A DNA stretch of 36,728 nt from an uncultured Prevotella sp. (GCA_934202525.1 CAKPYB010000030.1:1-36728); one strand, 5' to 3'. Shown: positions 17,150-26,624, counted from the stretch's first letter. Translations and numbers: made by a program. The notes: generated by a model from the sequence alone, not told the origin.

Positions 17150-19156
17150 ATGAAGAAATACCTCATTTTATTATTTACGGTACTTACATCACTCCATGTT
17201 TCTGCACAGAGTGACGGTTCACAGTTATGGCTCGGAAAGCAGTATGCTAACTCATGCCAAGTCATCTCACAGTTGCCGGATGATGCAACAGTCAAGATTG
17301 CCAAGCAGGAGTTGGAAAACAACTGGCGTGGCAAGAATGTAGAGCTCAAGATAGACAAGGCTCTGAATCTTGGCGAGGGCTATAACATCTACGCCCGTCC
17401 TGCACATCAGGGCGACAACATTCAGTACGAAGCAACTATCACCGCCAGCAATCCTATCGGTTTGCTCTATGGTGCCTACGAGCTGATTCGTCTTCAGAAC
17501 ACCGATGCCTACAACACTGGTAGCGGTAATCAGCAGAACTTCAGCAAAGCTATCGATGAAACCGAGAAGCCACAAGTGGGTCTCCGCATCCTCAACCATT
17601 GGGATAATCTCGATGGCAGCATCGAACGTGGCTATGCCGGTAAGAGCATCTTCAAATGGGAAGAAATCAAACTCGGAAAGAACGGCAAAGGCGGCAGCAT
17701 CAGCAAGAGTCTGCACGACCGTCTCATTACCTATGCCCGCGCCAACGCCTCTTTGGGCATCAACGGAAGCGTGCTCAACAATGTGAATGCATCGCCAAAG
17801 ATGATGACAGCTGAATATATTAATAAGGTGAAGGTCATCGCCAACATTCTGCGTCCTTACGGCATCCGGGTATACCTCAGCATCAACTTCGCTTCGCCTA
17901 TGGCTTTAGGCTACACCAAGACTGCAGATCCATTGGATAAAAAGGTTCAGCAGTGGTGGAAAAAGAAGGCAAAGGAGATATATGCTACCATCCCTGACTT
18001 TGGCGGTTTCCTCGTAAAAGCCAATTCAGAAGGACAGCCTGGTCCTGGCGATTACCACCGCACTCATGCCGATGGAGCCAACATGCTTGCCGATGCCGTC
18101 AAGCCATACGGAGGCATCATCATGTGGCGAAGCTTTGTCTATGGTGCCAATCATAAGGGTGAAGACCGAGTGAAGCAGGCTGTGAGCGAATTTAAGGGAA
18201 TGGACGGAAAGTTCCGCGACAACGTCATCTTGCAGTCAAAAAATGGTCCGCTCGACTTCCAGCCACGTGAGCCATACGCTCCTATCTTCGACAACATCAA
18301 ACAGACTCCTCAGATAGCAGAACTTCAGATTACCCAGGAATATCTCGGACAGTCTAAGCATCTCACCTATCTCGCACCTATGTGGAAGGAATTCTTTGGC
18401 TTTGTCAATCCAGACAAACTGGTTGGAATCTCAGGTGTAGCCAATATCGGTGATGATGCCAACTGGTGTGGTCATCCTTTCTCACAGGCAAACTGGTATG
18501 CTTTCGGTCGCCTGGCATGGAATCCTTCACTTACAGCCGAAGAGATTGCTCATGAATGGCTCGTACAGACCTATGAGAACCAGGACGAGAGATTCACCAA
18601 GCCGGTAGAGATGATGATGATGACTTCCCGCGAAGCTTGCGTCAACTATATGATGCCTTTGGGTTTGCACCATATCTTCAAGTTCGACCACCACTACGGT
18701 CCTGAACCTGATGGTTTCATCGCAAGTTATCCTTTGGAATGGTGCCCTGTATACTATCACAAAGCTGATGCCCAGGGCGTAGGTTTCGACCGTTCATCCA
18801 AGGGCACAGATGCAGTCGGTCAGTATCCGGAACCATATCGCAGCCAATACGATAACATAGAGACCTGTCCTGAAGAATATCTCCTATGGTTCCACCATGT
18901 AGCCTGGGATTACAAGATGAAATCAGGCAGCACACTCTGGCAGGAACTCTGCATGAAGTACAACATGGGTGTAGCGATGGTAGAAGTTTACCGCGACTAT
19001 TGGCACACATCAGCCAAACAGTATATGAAAGGACATGAGCAGGAATGGCAGCATACCGATTCATTGCTCAATGTGCAGTTGGAAAACGCCAAGGAATGGC
19101 GCAATACCTGTCTCAAGTATTTTCAAACCTTTTCTAAAATGAAGATTTATGAATAA
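17150..19156 (+). CDS. GH67 alpha-glucuronidase
   Basis: This 668-residue exported enzyme cleaves (4-O-methyl-)glucuronic acid from the terminal xylose of glucuronoxylan oligosaccharides. A signal peptide ends near VSAQ (17-20). An N-terminal beta-sandwich is followed by the TIM barrel and a helical C-terminal domain. The expected catalytic residues are present: acid Glu294 in NSEGQPGPGD, with Asp369 in GPLDFQPREP and Glu397 in QEYLG as the paired base carboxylates, spaced 28 apart as in characterised family members. Length is typical. It is first in a two-gene operon and overlaps the next gene by 8 nt. It probably works in the periplasm on imported oligosaccharides. Confidence 0.95.
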   Translation: MKKYLILLFTVLTSLHVSAQSDGSQLWLGKQYANSCQVISQLPDDATVKIAKQELENNWRGKNVELKIDKALNLGEGYNIYARPAHQGDNIQYEATITASNPIGLLYGAYELIRLQNTDAYNTGSGNQQNFSKAIDETEKPQVGLRILNHWDNLDGSIERGYAGKSIFKWEEIKLGKNGKGGSISKSLHDRLITYARANASLGINGSVLNNVNASPKMMTAEYINKVKVIANILRPYGIRVYLSINFASPMALGYTKTADPLDKKVQQWWKKKAKEIYATIPDFGGFLVKANSEGQPGPGDYHRTHADGANMLADAVKPYGGIIMWRSFVYGANHKGEDRVKQAVSEFKGMDGKFRDNVILQSKNGPLDFQPREPYAPIFDNIKQTPQIAELQITQEYLGQSKHLTYLAPMWKEFFGFVNPDKLVGISGVANIGDDANWCGHPFSQANWYAFGRLAWNPSLTAEEIAHEWLVQTYENQDERFTKPVEMMMMTSREACVNYMMPLGLHHIFKFDHHYGPEPDGFIASYPLEWCPVYYHKADAQGVGFDRSSKGTDAVGQYPEPYRSQYDNIETCPEEYLLWFHHVAWDYKMKSGSTLWQELCMKYNMGVAMVEVYRDYWHTSAKQYMKGHEQEWQHTDSLLNVQLENAKEWRNTCLKYFQTFSKMKIYE

Positions 19157-20795
19157 GATCGTAGTATCTTTTCTAGCATTATTATGCTGCATCAATATAC
19201 AAGCAGGAGTGAAACTGCAGAAGCAAGGCTCTGCAACCCAGCTTGTTGTCAATGACAAGCCGATGCTTCTCCTGGCTGGCGAGTTGAGCAACTCTGCCGC
19301 AACGAGTCCTGCCGACATCAGGAAAGCATTGAAACAGATGAAGAATAGCGGAGTCAACTCCGTCTTCGTTCCTGCATATTGGGAATTTGTAGAACCAGAT
19401 GAGGGCAAATATGATTTTGCACTCGTAGACAGCGTCATTACAACAGCCCGTAAGCATGACTTGAAGATTGTCTTCCTATGGTTTGGTGCCTGGAAGAACT
19501 CCATGAGCTGCTATGCTCCATTATGGGTAAAGGAAAACACCAAGCGTTTCCCTCGTTCACTCACAGAGAACGGTAAACCACTGGAGATATGCACAGCCTT
19601 CAGCGACAACCTGCTTCAAGCAGACAAGCGAGCATTCTGCGAACTGATGAAACACATCAAAGCAGTAGACAGTCAGAAGAATACCGTTGTCATGATGCAG
19701 GTAGAAAACGAAATCGGTATGCTCGAATCTGCCCGCGACCACTCTCCTCTTGCCAAGAAAGCTTACAAGCAGACAGTTCCTGCTCCATTACTCAAGGCAC
19801 TCAAGCTCAAGAAGAAAGGTACATGGGCTGAAGTTTTCGGCACAGACCGTTATGCTGACGAGAAATTCCAGGCATATTACTATGCCAAGTATGTAGAGCA
19901 GCTAGCCTCAGCAGGCAAAGCCATCTACAATATTCCGATGTATGTAAATGCAGCAATGAACAGCCGTGGCAGAAAACCAGGCGAATATCCTTCTGCCGGA
20001 CCACTTGCCCATCTGATTGATATCTGGAAATGTGGTGCACCAAGTATCGACATCTTTGCACCAGACATCTATGATGCCGGTTACAAGGGATGGGTAGAGA
20101 AATACAAGCGTGCTGACAATCCTTTCTTCACTCCTGAAGTGAAATGCGATGCCAACAGTGGTGTAAAGGCATATTATACCTTTGGCGAAACAGATGCTAT
20201 CAGTTTCAGTCCGTTTGCTCTCGATGAAGCCAAATACAAGGTGAAGAATAGTCTCAGACGTTCATATAAGGTTATCAACCAGCTCTCTCCTATCCTGCTT
20301 CAGCATCAGGGAAAGGGCAAAAACTGGGGATTACTCTTCGACCAGGAAGATAAAGAACGCATCATCGAAGATGGTGATATCACCATGACTTGCCGCCACT
20401 TCTTCACGCTGCCTTGGGATCCTCGTGCTACAGATGGAAGTAAATGGCCTGAAGGCGGTGGCTTGATCGTGAAACTAGCCAAGAACGAATACATCATAGC
20501 AGGTAATGGAATCGTCGTAGTTTTCCAAAGCAAGACAGAAAAAGCGCAAGCTGAAGAAAAGAAACTCGGTGAGGACGGATTTGTTGACAATGGTGGAACC
20601 GAAACAAAGAAACAAGCCGCAACTTTCAAAGGAAAGCGTATCGGTATCGGATATGTTGACCAGGTTGAAGTAGACAAAAACGGCAAATTACAGTTTATCC
20701 GCCGTGACAATGGCGATCAGGACCACCAGGGACGCCATGCCCGCATCTCATGTGGAGACAATAAAATACTCCACATCAAGCTATACGAATACTAA
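19149..20795 (+). CDS. GH35-like glycoside hydrolase with DUF5597 C-terminus
   Basis: This 548-residue protein has a signal peptide (MNKIVVSFLALLCCINIQAG), a GH35/GH42-like TIM barrel and a C-terminal DUF5597-type domain. The acid/base Glu188 lies in QVENEIG, and a nucleophile candidate is Glu330 in FFTPEVK. Family members are beta-galactosidases, though this branch may act on other side chains. In a xylan locus it could remove galactose, or arabinopyranose, from branched glucuronoarabinoxylan. Its start overlaps the GH67 stop by 8 nt, implying translational coupling and joint action. The exact substrate is not determined by the sequence. Confidence 0.85.
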   Translation: MNKIVVSFLALLCCINIQAGVKLQKQGSATQLVVNDKPMLLLAGELSNSAATSPADIRKALKQMKNSGVNSVFVPAYWEFVEPDEGKYDFALVDSVITTARKHDLKIVFLWFGAWKNSMSCYAPLWVKENTKRFPRSLTENGKPLEICTAFSDNLLQADKRAFCELMKHIKAVDSQKNTVVMMQVENEIGMLESARDHSPLAKKAYKQTVPAPLLKALKLKKKGTWAEVFGTDRYADEKFQAYYYAKYVEQLASAGKAIYNIPMYVNAAMNSRGRKPGEYPSAGPLAHLIDIWKCGAPSIDIFAPDIYDAGYKGWVEKYKRADNPFFTPEVKCDANSGVKAYYTFGETDAISFSPFALDEAKYKVKNSLRRSYKVINQLSPILLQHQGKGKNWGLLFDQEDKERIIEDGDITMTCRHFFTLPWDPRATDGSKWPEGGGLIVKLAKNEYIIAGNGIVVVFQSKTEKAQAEEKKLGEDGFVDNGGTETKKQAATFKGKRIGIGYVDQVEVDKNGKLQFIRRDNGDQDHQGRHARISCGDNKILHIKLYEY

Positions 20796-20818
20796 AACAT
20801 CTATATATAATAAGGTAT

Positions 20819-20851
20819 AAAGGGGATTTGCAACTGCATATCCCCTTTTTT
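20819..20851 (+). terminator. terminator after GH67-GH35
   Basis: AAAGGGGAT (from 20819) pairs with ATCCCCTTT and runs into a six-T tract ending at 20851, 24 bp after the GH35 stop codon. Confidence 0.85.
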
Positions 20852-20880
20852 CTGCCCAAATATGTCTGTTTTATTGTACA

Positions 20881-20946
20881 TGAAACATTTTAAAACACGC
20901 AAGATACAAATTTTAACTACACTTTACAAAAAAGGACATATCTTTG
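20881..20946 (+). promoter_or_regulatory. promoter and proposed HTCS operator of susC1-susD1
   Basis: TGAAACATTTTAAAA starts at 20881, with ACA of the second half-site at 20906-20908. The -7 box TATCTTTG is at 20939-20946, 58 bp from the element start. There is no -33 TTTG. A 65-nt A/T-rich leader precedes the susC1 ATG. Confidence 0.65.
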
Positions 20947-21011
20947 CAGCCGTAAACAATTAACAAAATAGTGAGTAATAAACATTTTATACACCTATAA
21001 GCTGTTAAATT

Positions 21012-24000
21012 ATGAAGTTAGATTTAAAACAAACAACGATCTTAATGGGGGGGCTTATGTGTTCCGCACTTGGAATGTATACCCCAGAGGTACAAGCTAG
21101 CAATGGAGAAGCAAATTCTCTAATAGCAGCTTCAGTACAACAAACAAAAAAGGTTACAGGTAATGTCAGCGACTCTATGGGTCCGCTGATTGGTGCAACG
21201 GTAAAAGTAAAGGGAACATCCAATGGAGTAGCAACAGACATGGATGGTAATTTCACTCTTGACGTTAAACCCGGAGCAACCCTTATCATTTCTTATGTGG
21301 GTTATAACACACAAGAAGTAGTCGTAACAAAACAATCATCCCTTAAAATTACGATGAAAGAGGATGGTCATGCTCTCAATGATGTGGTTGTCATCGGTTA
21401 TGGAACCCAACGCAAGGAAGCTATCACGGGTTCAGTTGCCAACGTAGGAGGCGACAAATTGAACCAAATCGTATCATCAAATGCGGCACAAGCCCTTCAA
21501 GGCCGTGTTGCAGGTGTACTGATGACCCAAACATCTTCCCAGCCTGGTGCCGAGATGCAGATTCGAATTCGTGGACAGCGTTCTTTGAATGCAAGCAACG
21601 ATCCTCTGATTGTACTTGATGGCATCCCATTCATGGGTAATCTTTCAGATATCAATCCTGCCGATATCAAGTCTATGGACATTTTGAAAGATGCCTCTGC
21701 CACAGCCATCTATGGTTCCCGTGGAGCCAATGGCGTTATTCTTATTACGACTGCCAAGGGCGCAGAAGGAACACCAGCCAAAGTAAGCTACAACGGCTAT
21801 TTTGGTTTCAAAAAGATATTCCATAAATATCCAATGATGAATGGTCCTGAATTTGCTGCTCTTCGTAAAGCCGCAGGCAAATACGAAAACACTTTGGATG
21901 AAAGCGATGATACCGATACAGACTGGCAAGACCTATTCTTCAAGACAGGTATTACTACAAGCCATGATGTAAGCGTTTCAGGCGGCACAAAGGGCGGTAG
22001 CTATAGCTTTGGTGCAGGTTACTATCACGACGAAGCTGTTGTTCCTACACAGGGATTCAATCGTATTTCTGTACGTGGAAACTTTGACCAAAGTGTAGGC
22101 AAATACTTCCGCTTTGGTTTAAGCACAAACAACAGCTATCGCGAAATTAAGGGCGGCAACGTTGGTATCTATAATGTTTTAACTATGAGTCCTTTGGCTA
22201 GTCCTTACAATGAAGACGGAACATTGAAGCGTGTCATCAAGATGCCTCTGGACAATACTTGGGTCTTAACAAGAGACGTAGCTGAAGGTTTGGAAGATTC
22301 TTGGCTCAACGAAAATAAGGGCATTGGTTCGTACAATACCTTATTCGCTGAAGCAAAGTGTCCTTGGATTAAGGGATTGACATATCGTATCAATGTTGGT
22401 TTAAACTATCGCACTAGCAAACAGGGTGCCTTTACAGGAACAGGCGTTGGCAGCGATAATGCAGATTCTCCTAACAGTGCTTCGGTTCAACAATCTACAT
22501 ACAAGAACTGGGCTGTAGAGAATCTTATAACTTACGACAACACCTTTGCAGAGAAGCATCATGTAAACGTTGTCGGCATGTATTCTGCTGAACAGACCAC
22601 ATACGAGCAAACCCATATGTCAGGTCAGGCTATCCCTGCTGAATATTTCCAATATTATAATATTGGTGCAGCAACCAAGAACCTGTCAGTCAACCCTGGC
22701 TATCAAAACTACTGGCAGAGTGGATTGATGTCTTGGATGGGTCGTGTTATGTATTCTTATGACAACAGGTATATGCTTTCAGCAACCTTCCGTGCTGACG
22801 CATCCTCCCGTTTGGCGAAGGGACACCAGTGGCATACCTATCCTGCAGTATCTGCAGGTTGGAATATCGCTCGAGAAAACTTCATGAAGAGTTTGACCTG
22901 GATTGACAACTTAAAACTCCGTGTAGGTTATGGTGAAACATCTAACCAGAGTATCAACCCTTACTCTACTCTCGGTGCATTGAGTACTCGCCCATACAAC
23001 TTTGGTCCTACTGGATATGACCGTGGTTTCTATGTAAGCACATTGCCTAATGACGAATTAGGATGGGAGTATTCATCAACCTGGAACTTCGGTGTTGATT
23101 TCAGTCTGTTCCAGGGTCGTTTAAGCGGTACATTGGAATACTATATTCAAGACACCAAAGACTTGCTTCTTGGCGTTTCCCTGCCATCTACTTCTGGCGT
23201 AAACAGTTATACTGCCAACATTGGTAAAACTCGCAATAAGGGTGTCGAATTCACCTTAAACGGAACTATCATTGATGGTAAGAATGGTTGGACATGGGAT
23301 GCCGGCATTAATCTCTATGCAAACAAGAACAAGTTGGTAGCTCTTGCATCTGGAGCAGATCGAGATCTCAGCAATCGTTGGTTTGTAGGTCATCCTATTG
23401 ATGTCATCTACGACTACAAGAAAATTGGTTTGTGGCAGAAGGACGACAAGTATCTGGACGTCTTGGAACCTGGTGGCAACGTAGGTATGATTAAAGTAGA
23501 ATATACTGGTGACTACAACGAAGATGGAACTCCTACACGCCAAATAAATAGTGATGATATGCAAATCATGGAGATGGATCCAGACTTGATGGGTGGTTTT
23601 AACACAACAGTGGGCTACAAGAACTTTGATTTGACAGTTATTGGTTCTTTCCAAATTGGCGGTAAATTAATTAGTGCGCTTCATTCTTCTAATGGTTACC
23701 TGAACCTGATGAGTGGACGTCGTAATAATATCAAGGTCGATTACTGGAGTGAAGAAAACACCAACGCAAAGTATCCTAAGCCAGGTGGCATTGCTTCGGG
23801 CGACAACCCTAAATATGGCTCTACACTCGGCTACTTCGATGCTGGTTACTTGAAGATTCGCACCATCACCTTAGGCTATAATTTTGATAAGTTGAAGGCT
23901 GTCAAGAACTTCGGTATCAGTAAACTCCGTGTATATGCATCTGTACAAAACCCATTTGTATTCTTCTCTCCTTTCAAGAATGAATGCGGTCTTGATCCAG

Positions 24001-24140
24001 AAACCAATACTTTGAGTAATAATGGCAGTACCATGGCAGTAACCATGGATGGTTACACAGGGGCTCACAAATTGCCTGTAGTAGGTTATAATACCCCAGC
24101 TACACGAAACTTTATCTTCGGCGTTAATGTTACATTCTAA
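21012..24140 (+). CDS. SusC-family TonB-dependent outer-membrane transporter (pair 1)
   Basis: The 1042-residue protein imports oligosaccharides across the outer membrane with TonB energy. It has an N-terminal export signal (about 1-30), a carboxypeptidase-regulatory-like domain (about 47-125, with GATVKVKGTSNGVATDMDGNF), a TonB-box region VVVIGYGTQRKEA, the plug with ILKDASATAIYGSRGANGV, and a long beta-barrel ending in the aromatic NVTF. It forms a complex with SusD1, encoded 13 nt downstream. A G7 homopolymer (21047-21053) lies in the signal-peptide coding region at codons 12-14, where slippage would abolish expression. Its own promoter carries the proposed HTCS operator. No STN domain is present. 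Confidence 0.95.
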   Translation: MKLDLKQTTILMGGLMCSALGMYTPEVQASNGEANSLIAASVQQTKKVTGNVSDSMGPLIGATVKVKGTSNGVATDMDGNFTLDVKPGATLIISYVGYNTQEVVVTKQSSLKITMKEDGHALNDVVVIGYGTQRKEAITGSVANVGGDKLNQIVSSNAAQALQGRVAGVLMTQTSSQPGAEMQIRIRGQRSLNASNDPLIVLDGIPFMGNLSDINPADIKSMDILKDASATAIYGSRGANGVILITTAKGAEGTPAKVSYNGYFGFKKIFHKYPMMNGPEFAALRKAAGKYENTLDESDDTDTDWQDLFFKTGITTSHDVSVSGGTKGGSYSFGAGYYHDEAVVPTQGFNRISVRGNFDQSVGKYFRFGLSTNNSYREIKGGNVGIYNVLTMSPLASPYNEDGTLKRVIKMPLDNTWVLTRDVAEGLEDSWLNENKGIGSYNTLFAEAKCPWIKGLTYRINVGLNYRTSKQGAFTGTGVGSDNADSPNSASVQQSTYKNWAVENLITYDNTFAEKHHVNVVGMYSAEQTTYEQTHMSGQAIPAEYFQYYNIGAATKNLSVNPGYQNYWQSGLMSWMGRVMYSYDNRYMLSATFRADASSRLAKGHQWHTYPAVSAGWNIARENFMKSLTWIDNLKLRVGYGETSNQSINPYSTLGALSTRPYNFGPTGYDRGFYVSTLPNDELGWEYSSTWNFGVDFSLFQGRLSGTLEYYIQDTKDLLLGVSLPSTSGVNSYTANIGKTRNKGVEFTLNGTIIDGKNGWTWDAGINLYANKNKLVALASGADRDLSNRWFVGHPIDVIYDYKKIGLWQKDDKYLDVLEPGGNVGMIKVEYTGDYNEDGTPTRQINSDDMQIMEMDPDLMGGFNTTVGYKNFDLTVIGSFQIGGKLISALHSSNGYLNLMSGRRNNIKVDYWSEENTNAKYPKPGGIASGDNPKYGSTLGYFDAGYLKIRTITLGYNFDKLKAVKNFGISKLRVYASVQNPFVFFSPFKNECGLDPETNTLSNNGSTMAVTMDGYTGAHKLPVVGYNTPATRNFIFGVNVTF

Positions 24141-24153
24141 AAGACTTACAATT

Positions 24154-26094
24154 ATGAAGAATATTAGAAAAAATATATTAGGTCTTGGCATTGCTTCTAT
24201 AGGAATTTTGATGCTAGGCTCTTGCTCAGACATTTTGGATGAGCAACCACGCAGTCAATACGACCCAACATTCTTTACTACCGAGAATGGTATCAAAGGT
24301 GGCTTGACCGCACTTTACTCTCACCTGCGTGATACTTACGGACAGGCATATTACTATAATAATTGCGAAACTGGTACTGACGAGTATACATGGGCCCAAA
24401 GTGCCGATGGCAACTTTAAGGACGCAGACCTTTCAGGTATTGGCAACTTAACTTCTTTGTCTTGCCGTGCTGACGCTTTGTGGGGTAATGCCTTTATCTA
24501 CATAAACACAGCAAGTGGTGTCATAGAAAATGGAGAGAAAGGAAATATCTCCGAAGCTTTACTTTCAGAGGCTCGTTTCTTCCGTGCATTCGATTACTTC
24601 CGTCTGGTACAAACCTTTGGTGGCGTACCTTTGGATTTGGGTGCTGGCGAAATGAAATTCAACACAGCTCCTACTCGTGTCTCTGTACGTAACACGGTAC
24701 CAGATGTTTATACTAAAGCCATTTTCCCTGATCTCAAGACTGCAATAGAGAATCTTCCAGAAAAGGGACGTGTTACTGGCGGTGCCACTAAGACATTGGC
24801 CCGTTTGGTATTGGCACAGGCTTACTTAACCTATGGTTGGTGGTTAGAGAATCCAAAGAACATTCCTACCTATCCAGAGTGTCAACGTACAGACCCAGAT
24901 GGACATGATGCAGCATGGTATTTCCAGCAGGCTTACAATGTTGCCATCGAAGGCATTCAGAACCCTGGACCATTTGGCTTAATGGATACTTATTATGACG
25001 TAAACCTTGCAGAAAACGATCGTAATAAAGAAATGTTACTTTACGCAGACCATACAGAAAGCAGTGAAGAATACAATGGTGGCTCACTTAGCTATGGTGG
25101 TGGCGGTGCACCAGACAACTTCGCCTCTTGGATGGTATGCTGGAACTACCCTAACATGCTAATCGATAAGGCTGATGGTTCTAAGTTCAATCCAGTATTG
25201 CGTGCTGCTGTTCAAGCCTTAGGACGTCCTTGGACTCGTATGGCACCTACGCAGAATGTTTTCAAAGAGACTTTTGCTGACAAGACCAACGACTCTCGTT
25301 ATGATGGCACATTCACCTACACATTCCGTGCGAACTGGAACTTAGGCGGCAATAACACAGAAAAAGGTATTGGTGCCAATGGTATGGACATCAAGGTGGG
25401 TGACGCTGTCCTCACTTTCGTTGATAACGATAACAACATCTCTTACAATGGAAATGGCGCAGGTGTAGGCGCAGGTACAACCGCTGGTCGTGCAGACTAT
25501 GTCGTAGGCCCTTCTGCCATTAGTCGTTTCAAATATCCTATCCTTTGGAAACTTGGTCCTTATCGTACTGACAACAATGGAACTGTCGGACAACCTAATG
25601 CAGGTAGTACACGTCCGTTCCCAATCTGCAAGTTCTCAGAGCTCTACTTTGCTGCAGCAGAAGCAGCTGTAAAGGGCGCCACAACACAACCAGGTTTTTC
25701 TGCTCGTGAATTAATCAACGTAATTCGTGCTCGTGCAGGAAAATGGCGTTGGGACAACAATGGTAACAAGGAGAAGATTGAAGACCACAGTGCAGAAATG
25801 ACTGCAGCCACTCCACAAGTAATCACTATTGACTACATTCTCGACGAGTTAGGTCGTGAGTATTTCGGTGAGGGACATCGTTGGTTTGACCTTGTTAGAA
25901 CACAGACATGGAAAGATCGTGCAGGGAAATACACGATTTGTGGTGATAAAGCAGGAGACCATACACCAGAGACCTTCACTCGCAATATTCCTGATGGTTT
26001 CTATCTCCGCCCTATTCCACAGGGACAGATAGATGCATTGATGATGAGCGACGCGGAAAAGGAAGCTTATCAAAATCCAGCTTATCGTAACTAA
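24154..26094 (+). CDS. SusD/RagB-family glycan-binding lipoprotein (pair 1)
   Basis: The 646-residue outer-membrane lipoprotein caps SusC1 and captures xylan fragments. I start it at 24154 because MKNIRKNILG gives a proper lipoprotein signal with the lipobox LGSC (Cys24); the frame is open from an ATG at 24127 inside susC1, but that start would add nine residues before the signal. SusD hallmarks are the TPR-like SEARFFRAFDYFRLVQTFGG and the C-terminal ELGREYFGEGHRWFDLVRT. It is at the long end of the SusD range. Transcription probably ends in the hairpin AGTAGGAG/CTCCTACT (26105-26112, 26131-26138), which overlaps an intron remnant. Confidence 0.95.
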   Translation: MKNIRKNILGLGIASIGILMLGSCSDILDEQPRSQYDPTFFTTENGIKGGLTALYSHLRDTYGQAYYYNNCETGTDEYTWAQSADGNFKDADLSGIGNLTSLSCRADALWGNAFIYINTASGVIENGEKGNISEALLSEARFFRAFDYFRLVQTFGGVPLDLGAGEMKFNTAPTRVSVRNTVPDVYTKAIFPDLKTAIENLPEKGRVTGGATKTLARLVLAQAYLTYGWWLENPKNIPTYPECQRTDPDGHDAAWYFQQAYNVAIEGIQNPGPFGLMDTYYDVNLAENDRNKEMLLYADHTESSEEYNGGSLSYGGGGAPDNFASWMVCWNYPNMLIDKADGSKFNPVLRAAVQALGRPWTRMAPTQNVFKETFADKTNDSRYDGTFTYTFRANWNLGGNNTEKGIGANGMDIKVGDAVLTFVDNDNNISYNGNGAGVGAGTTAGRADYVVGPSAISRFKYPILWKLGPYRTDNNGTVGQPNAGSTRPFPICKFSELYFAAAEAAVKGATTQPGFSARELINVIRARAGKWRWDNNGNKEKIEDHSAEMTAATPQVITIDYILDELGREYFGEGHRWFDLVRTQTWKDRAGKYTICGDKAGDHTPETFTRNIPDGFYLRPIPQGQIDALMMSDAEKEAYQNPAYRN

Positions 26095-26100
26095 GTAATA

Positions 26101-26200
26101 ATCGAGTAGGAGGAAAACGAAGTAGTTTTTCTCCTACTTTCGTTTTCCGACCTCTCACACCACCGTACGTGCGGTTCCGCATACGGCGGTTCCTATTTTG
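26101..26200 (-). ncRNA. group II intron 3' remnant (domains V and VI only)
   Basis: Read on the minus strand, 26190-26159 folds as group II domain V: ACCG-CCGTA-TGCGG, a GAAC-type loop, then CCGCA, a 2-nt CG bulge, and TACGG-TGGT. Next come GTGTGAGAGGTCGG and a second hairpin (26148-26112) fitting domain VI, followed by TCCTACTCGAT, which matches the usual 3' end of such introns. No reverse transcriptase and no domains I-III are present upstream, so this is a dead fragment. It abuts the susD1 stop codon. Confidence 0.75.
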
Positions 26201-26263
26201 GGTACCATTCGATAAATGTTTTTGAAACAACCAAGGATTTTTGAAGATTATTCGTATTACGGT

Positions 26264-26424
26264 AATTACAATTTCAGTTATTACAGTTTTTTCCTGAGGG
26301 GGTATAAGGGTTTAAAGGTAGTAACAATCTGTTACTACAAATATTTATATATACTTTTCTATACTTACATTTTAAAAGCGTGATATTGGGTCAAAATAAA
26401 ACTGTAATAACTGAAATTGTAATT
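26264..26424. mobile_element. MITE-like fold-back element with 27-bp perfect inverted repeats
   Basis: The arms 26264-26290 and 26398-26424 are perfect reverse complements of 27 bp, and with one small gap the similarity extends outward to about 26252 and 26432 (GTAATCG/CGTATTAC). The 107-bp interior is A/T-rich and contains a perfect 8-bp hairpin (GTAGTAAC/GTTACTAC). No transposase is encoded. A small non-autonomous element is the best fit. An invertible segment is possible, but the interior has no good promoter. Confidence 0.7.
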
Positions 26425-26472
26425 TGTAATCGATTTTTTAGCGGTATCGAGATGCATACTTTCATTGCCCCT

Positions 26473-26538
26473 AAAACTATGACTATCTCATCACAAAGCT
26501 ATGAGTTATGACCCGCAAAACGATGAGTTATTTTCTTT
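26473..26538. repeat. short 22-bp-phased array (array 3)
   Basis: Three consecutive 22-bp units start at 26473, 26495 and 26517. All begin AAAAC or AAAGC followed by TATGA or GATGA and then T-rich sequence. The period equals that of arrays 1 and 2. It lies just upstream of the smalltalk promoter. Confidence 0.6.
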
Positions 26539-26592
26539 AACACAATATGGCAGAAATGTTAATGGAATTTCACATAACTCTGCAAGGTGATT

Positions 26593-26624
26593 TTTGGTGG
26601 TGTAGGAAAAATGTAGTACCTTTG
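26593..26624 (+). promoter_or_regulatory. promoter of the smalltalk gene
   Basis: TTTG (26593-26596), 20 bp, then TACCTTTG (26617-26624): a complete constitutive-type promoter. The leader is about 40 nt. Confidence 0.8.

Noticed and set aside
26012..26230. 72-codon minus-strand frame across the intron remnant
   Set aside because: It runs through the group II domain V/VI RNA structure and the end of susD1; no protein similarity is visible.
26264..26424. invertible promoter (phase-variable switch)
   Set aside because: The interior has no good TAnnTTTG on either strand (best is AATATTTG), and the next gene has its own complete promoter. Kept as a MITE candidate only.
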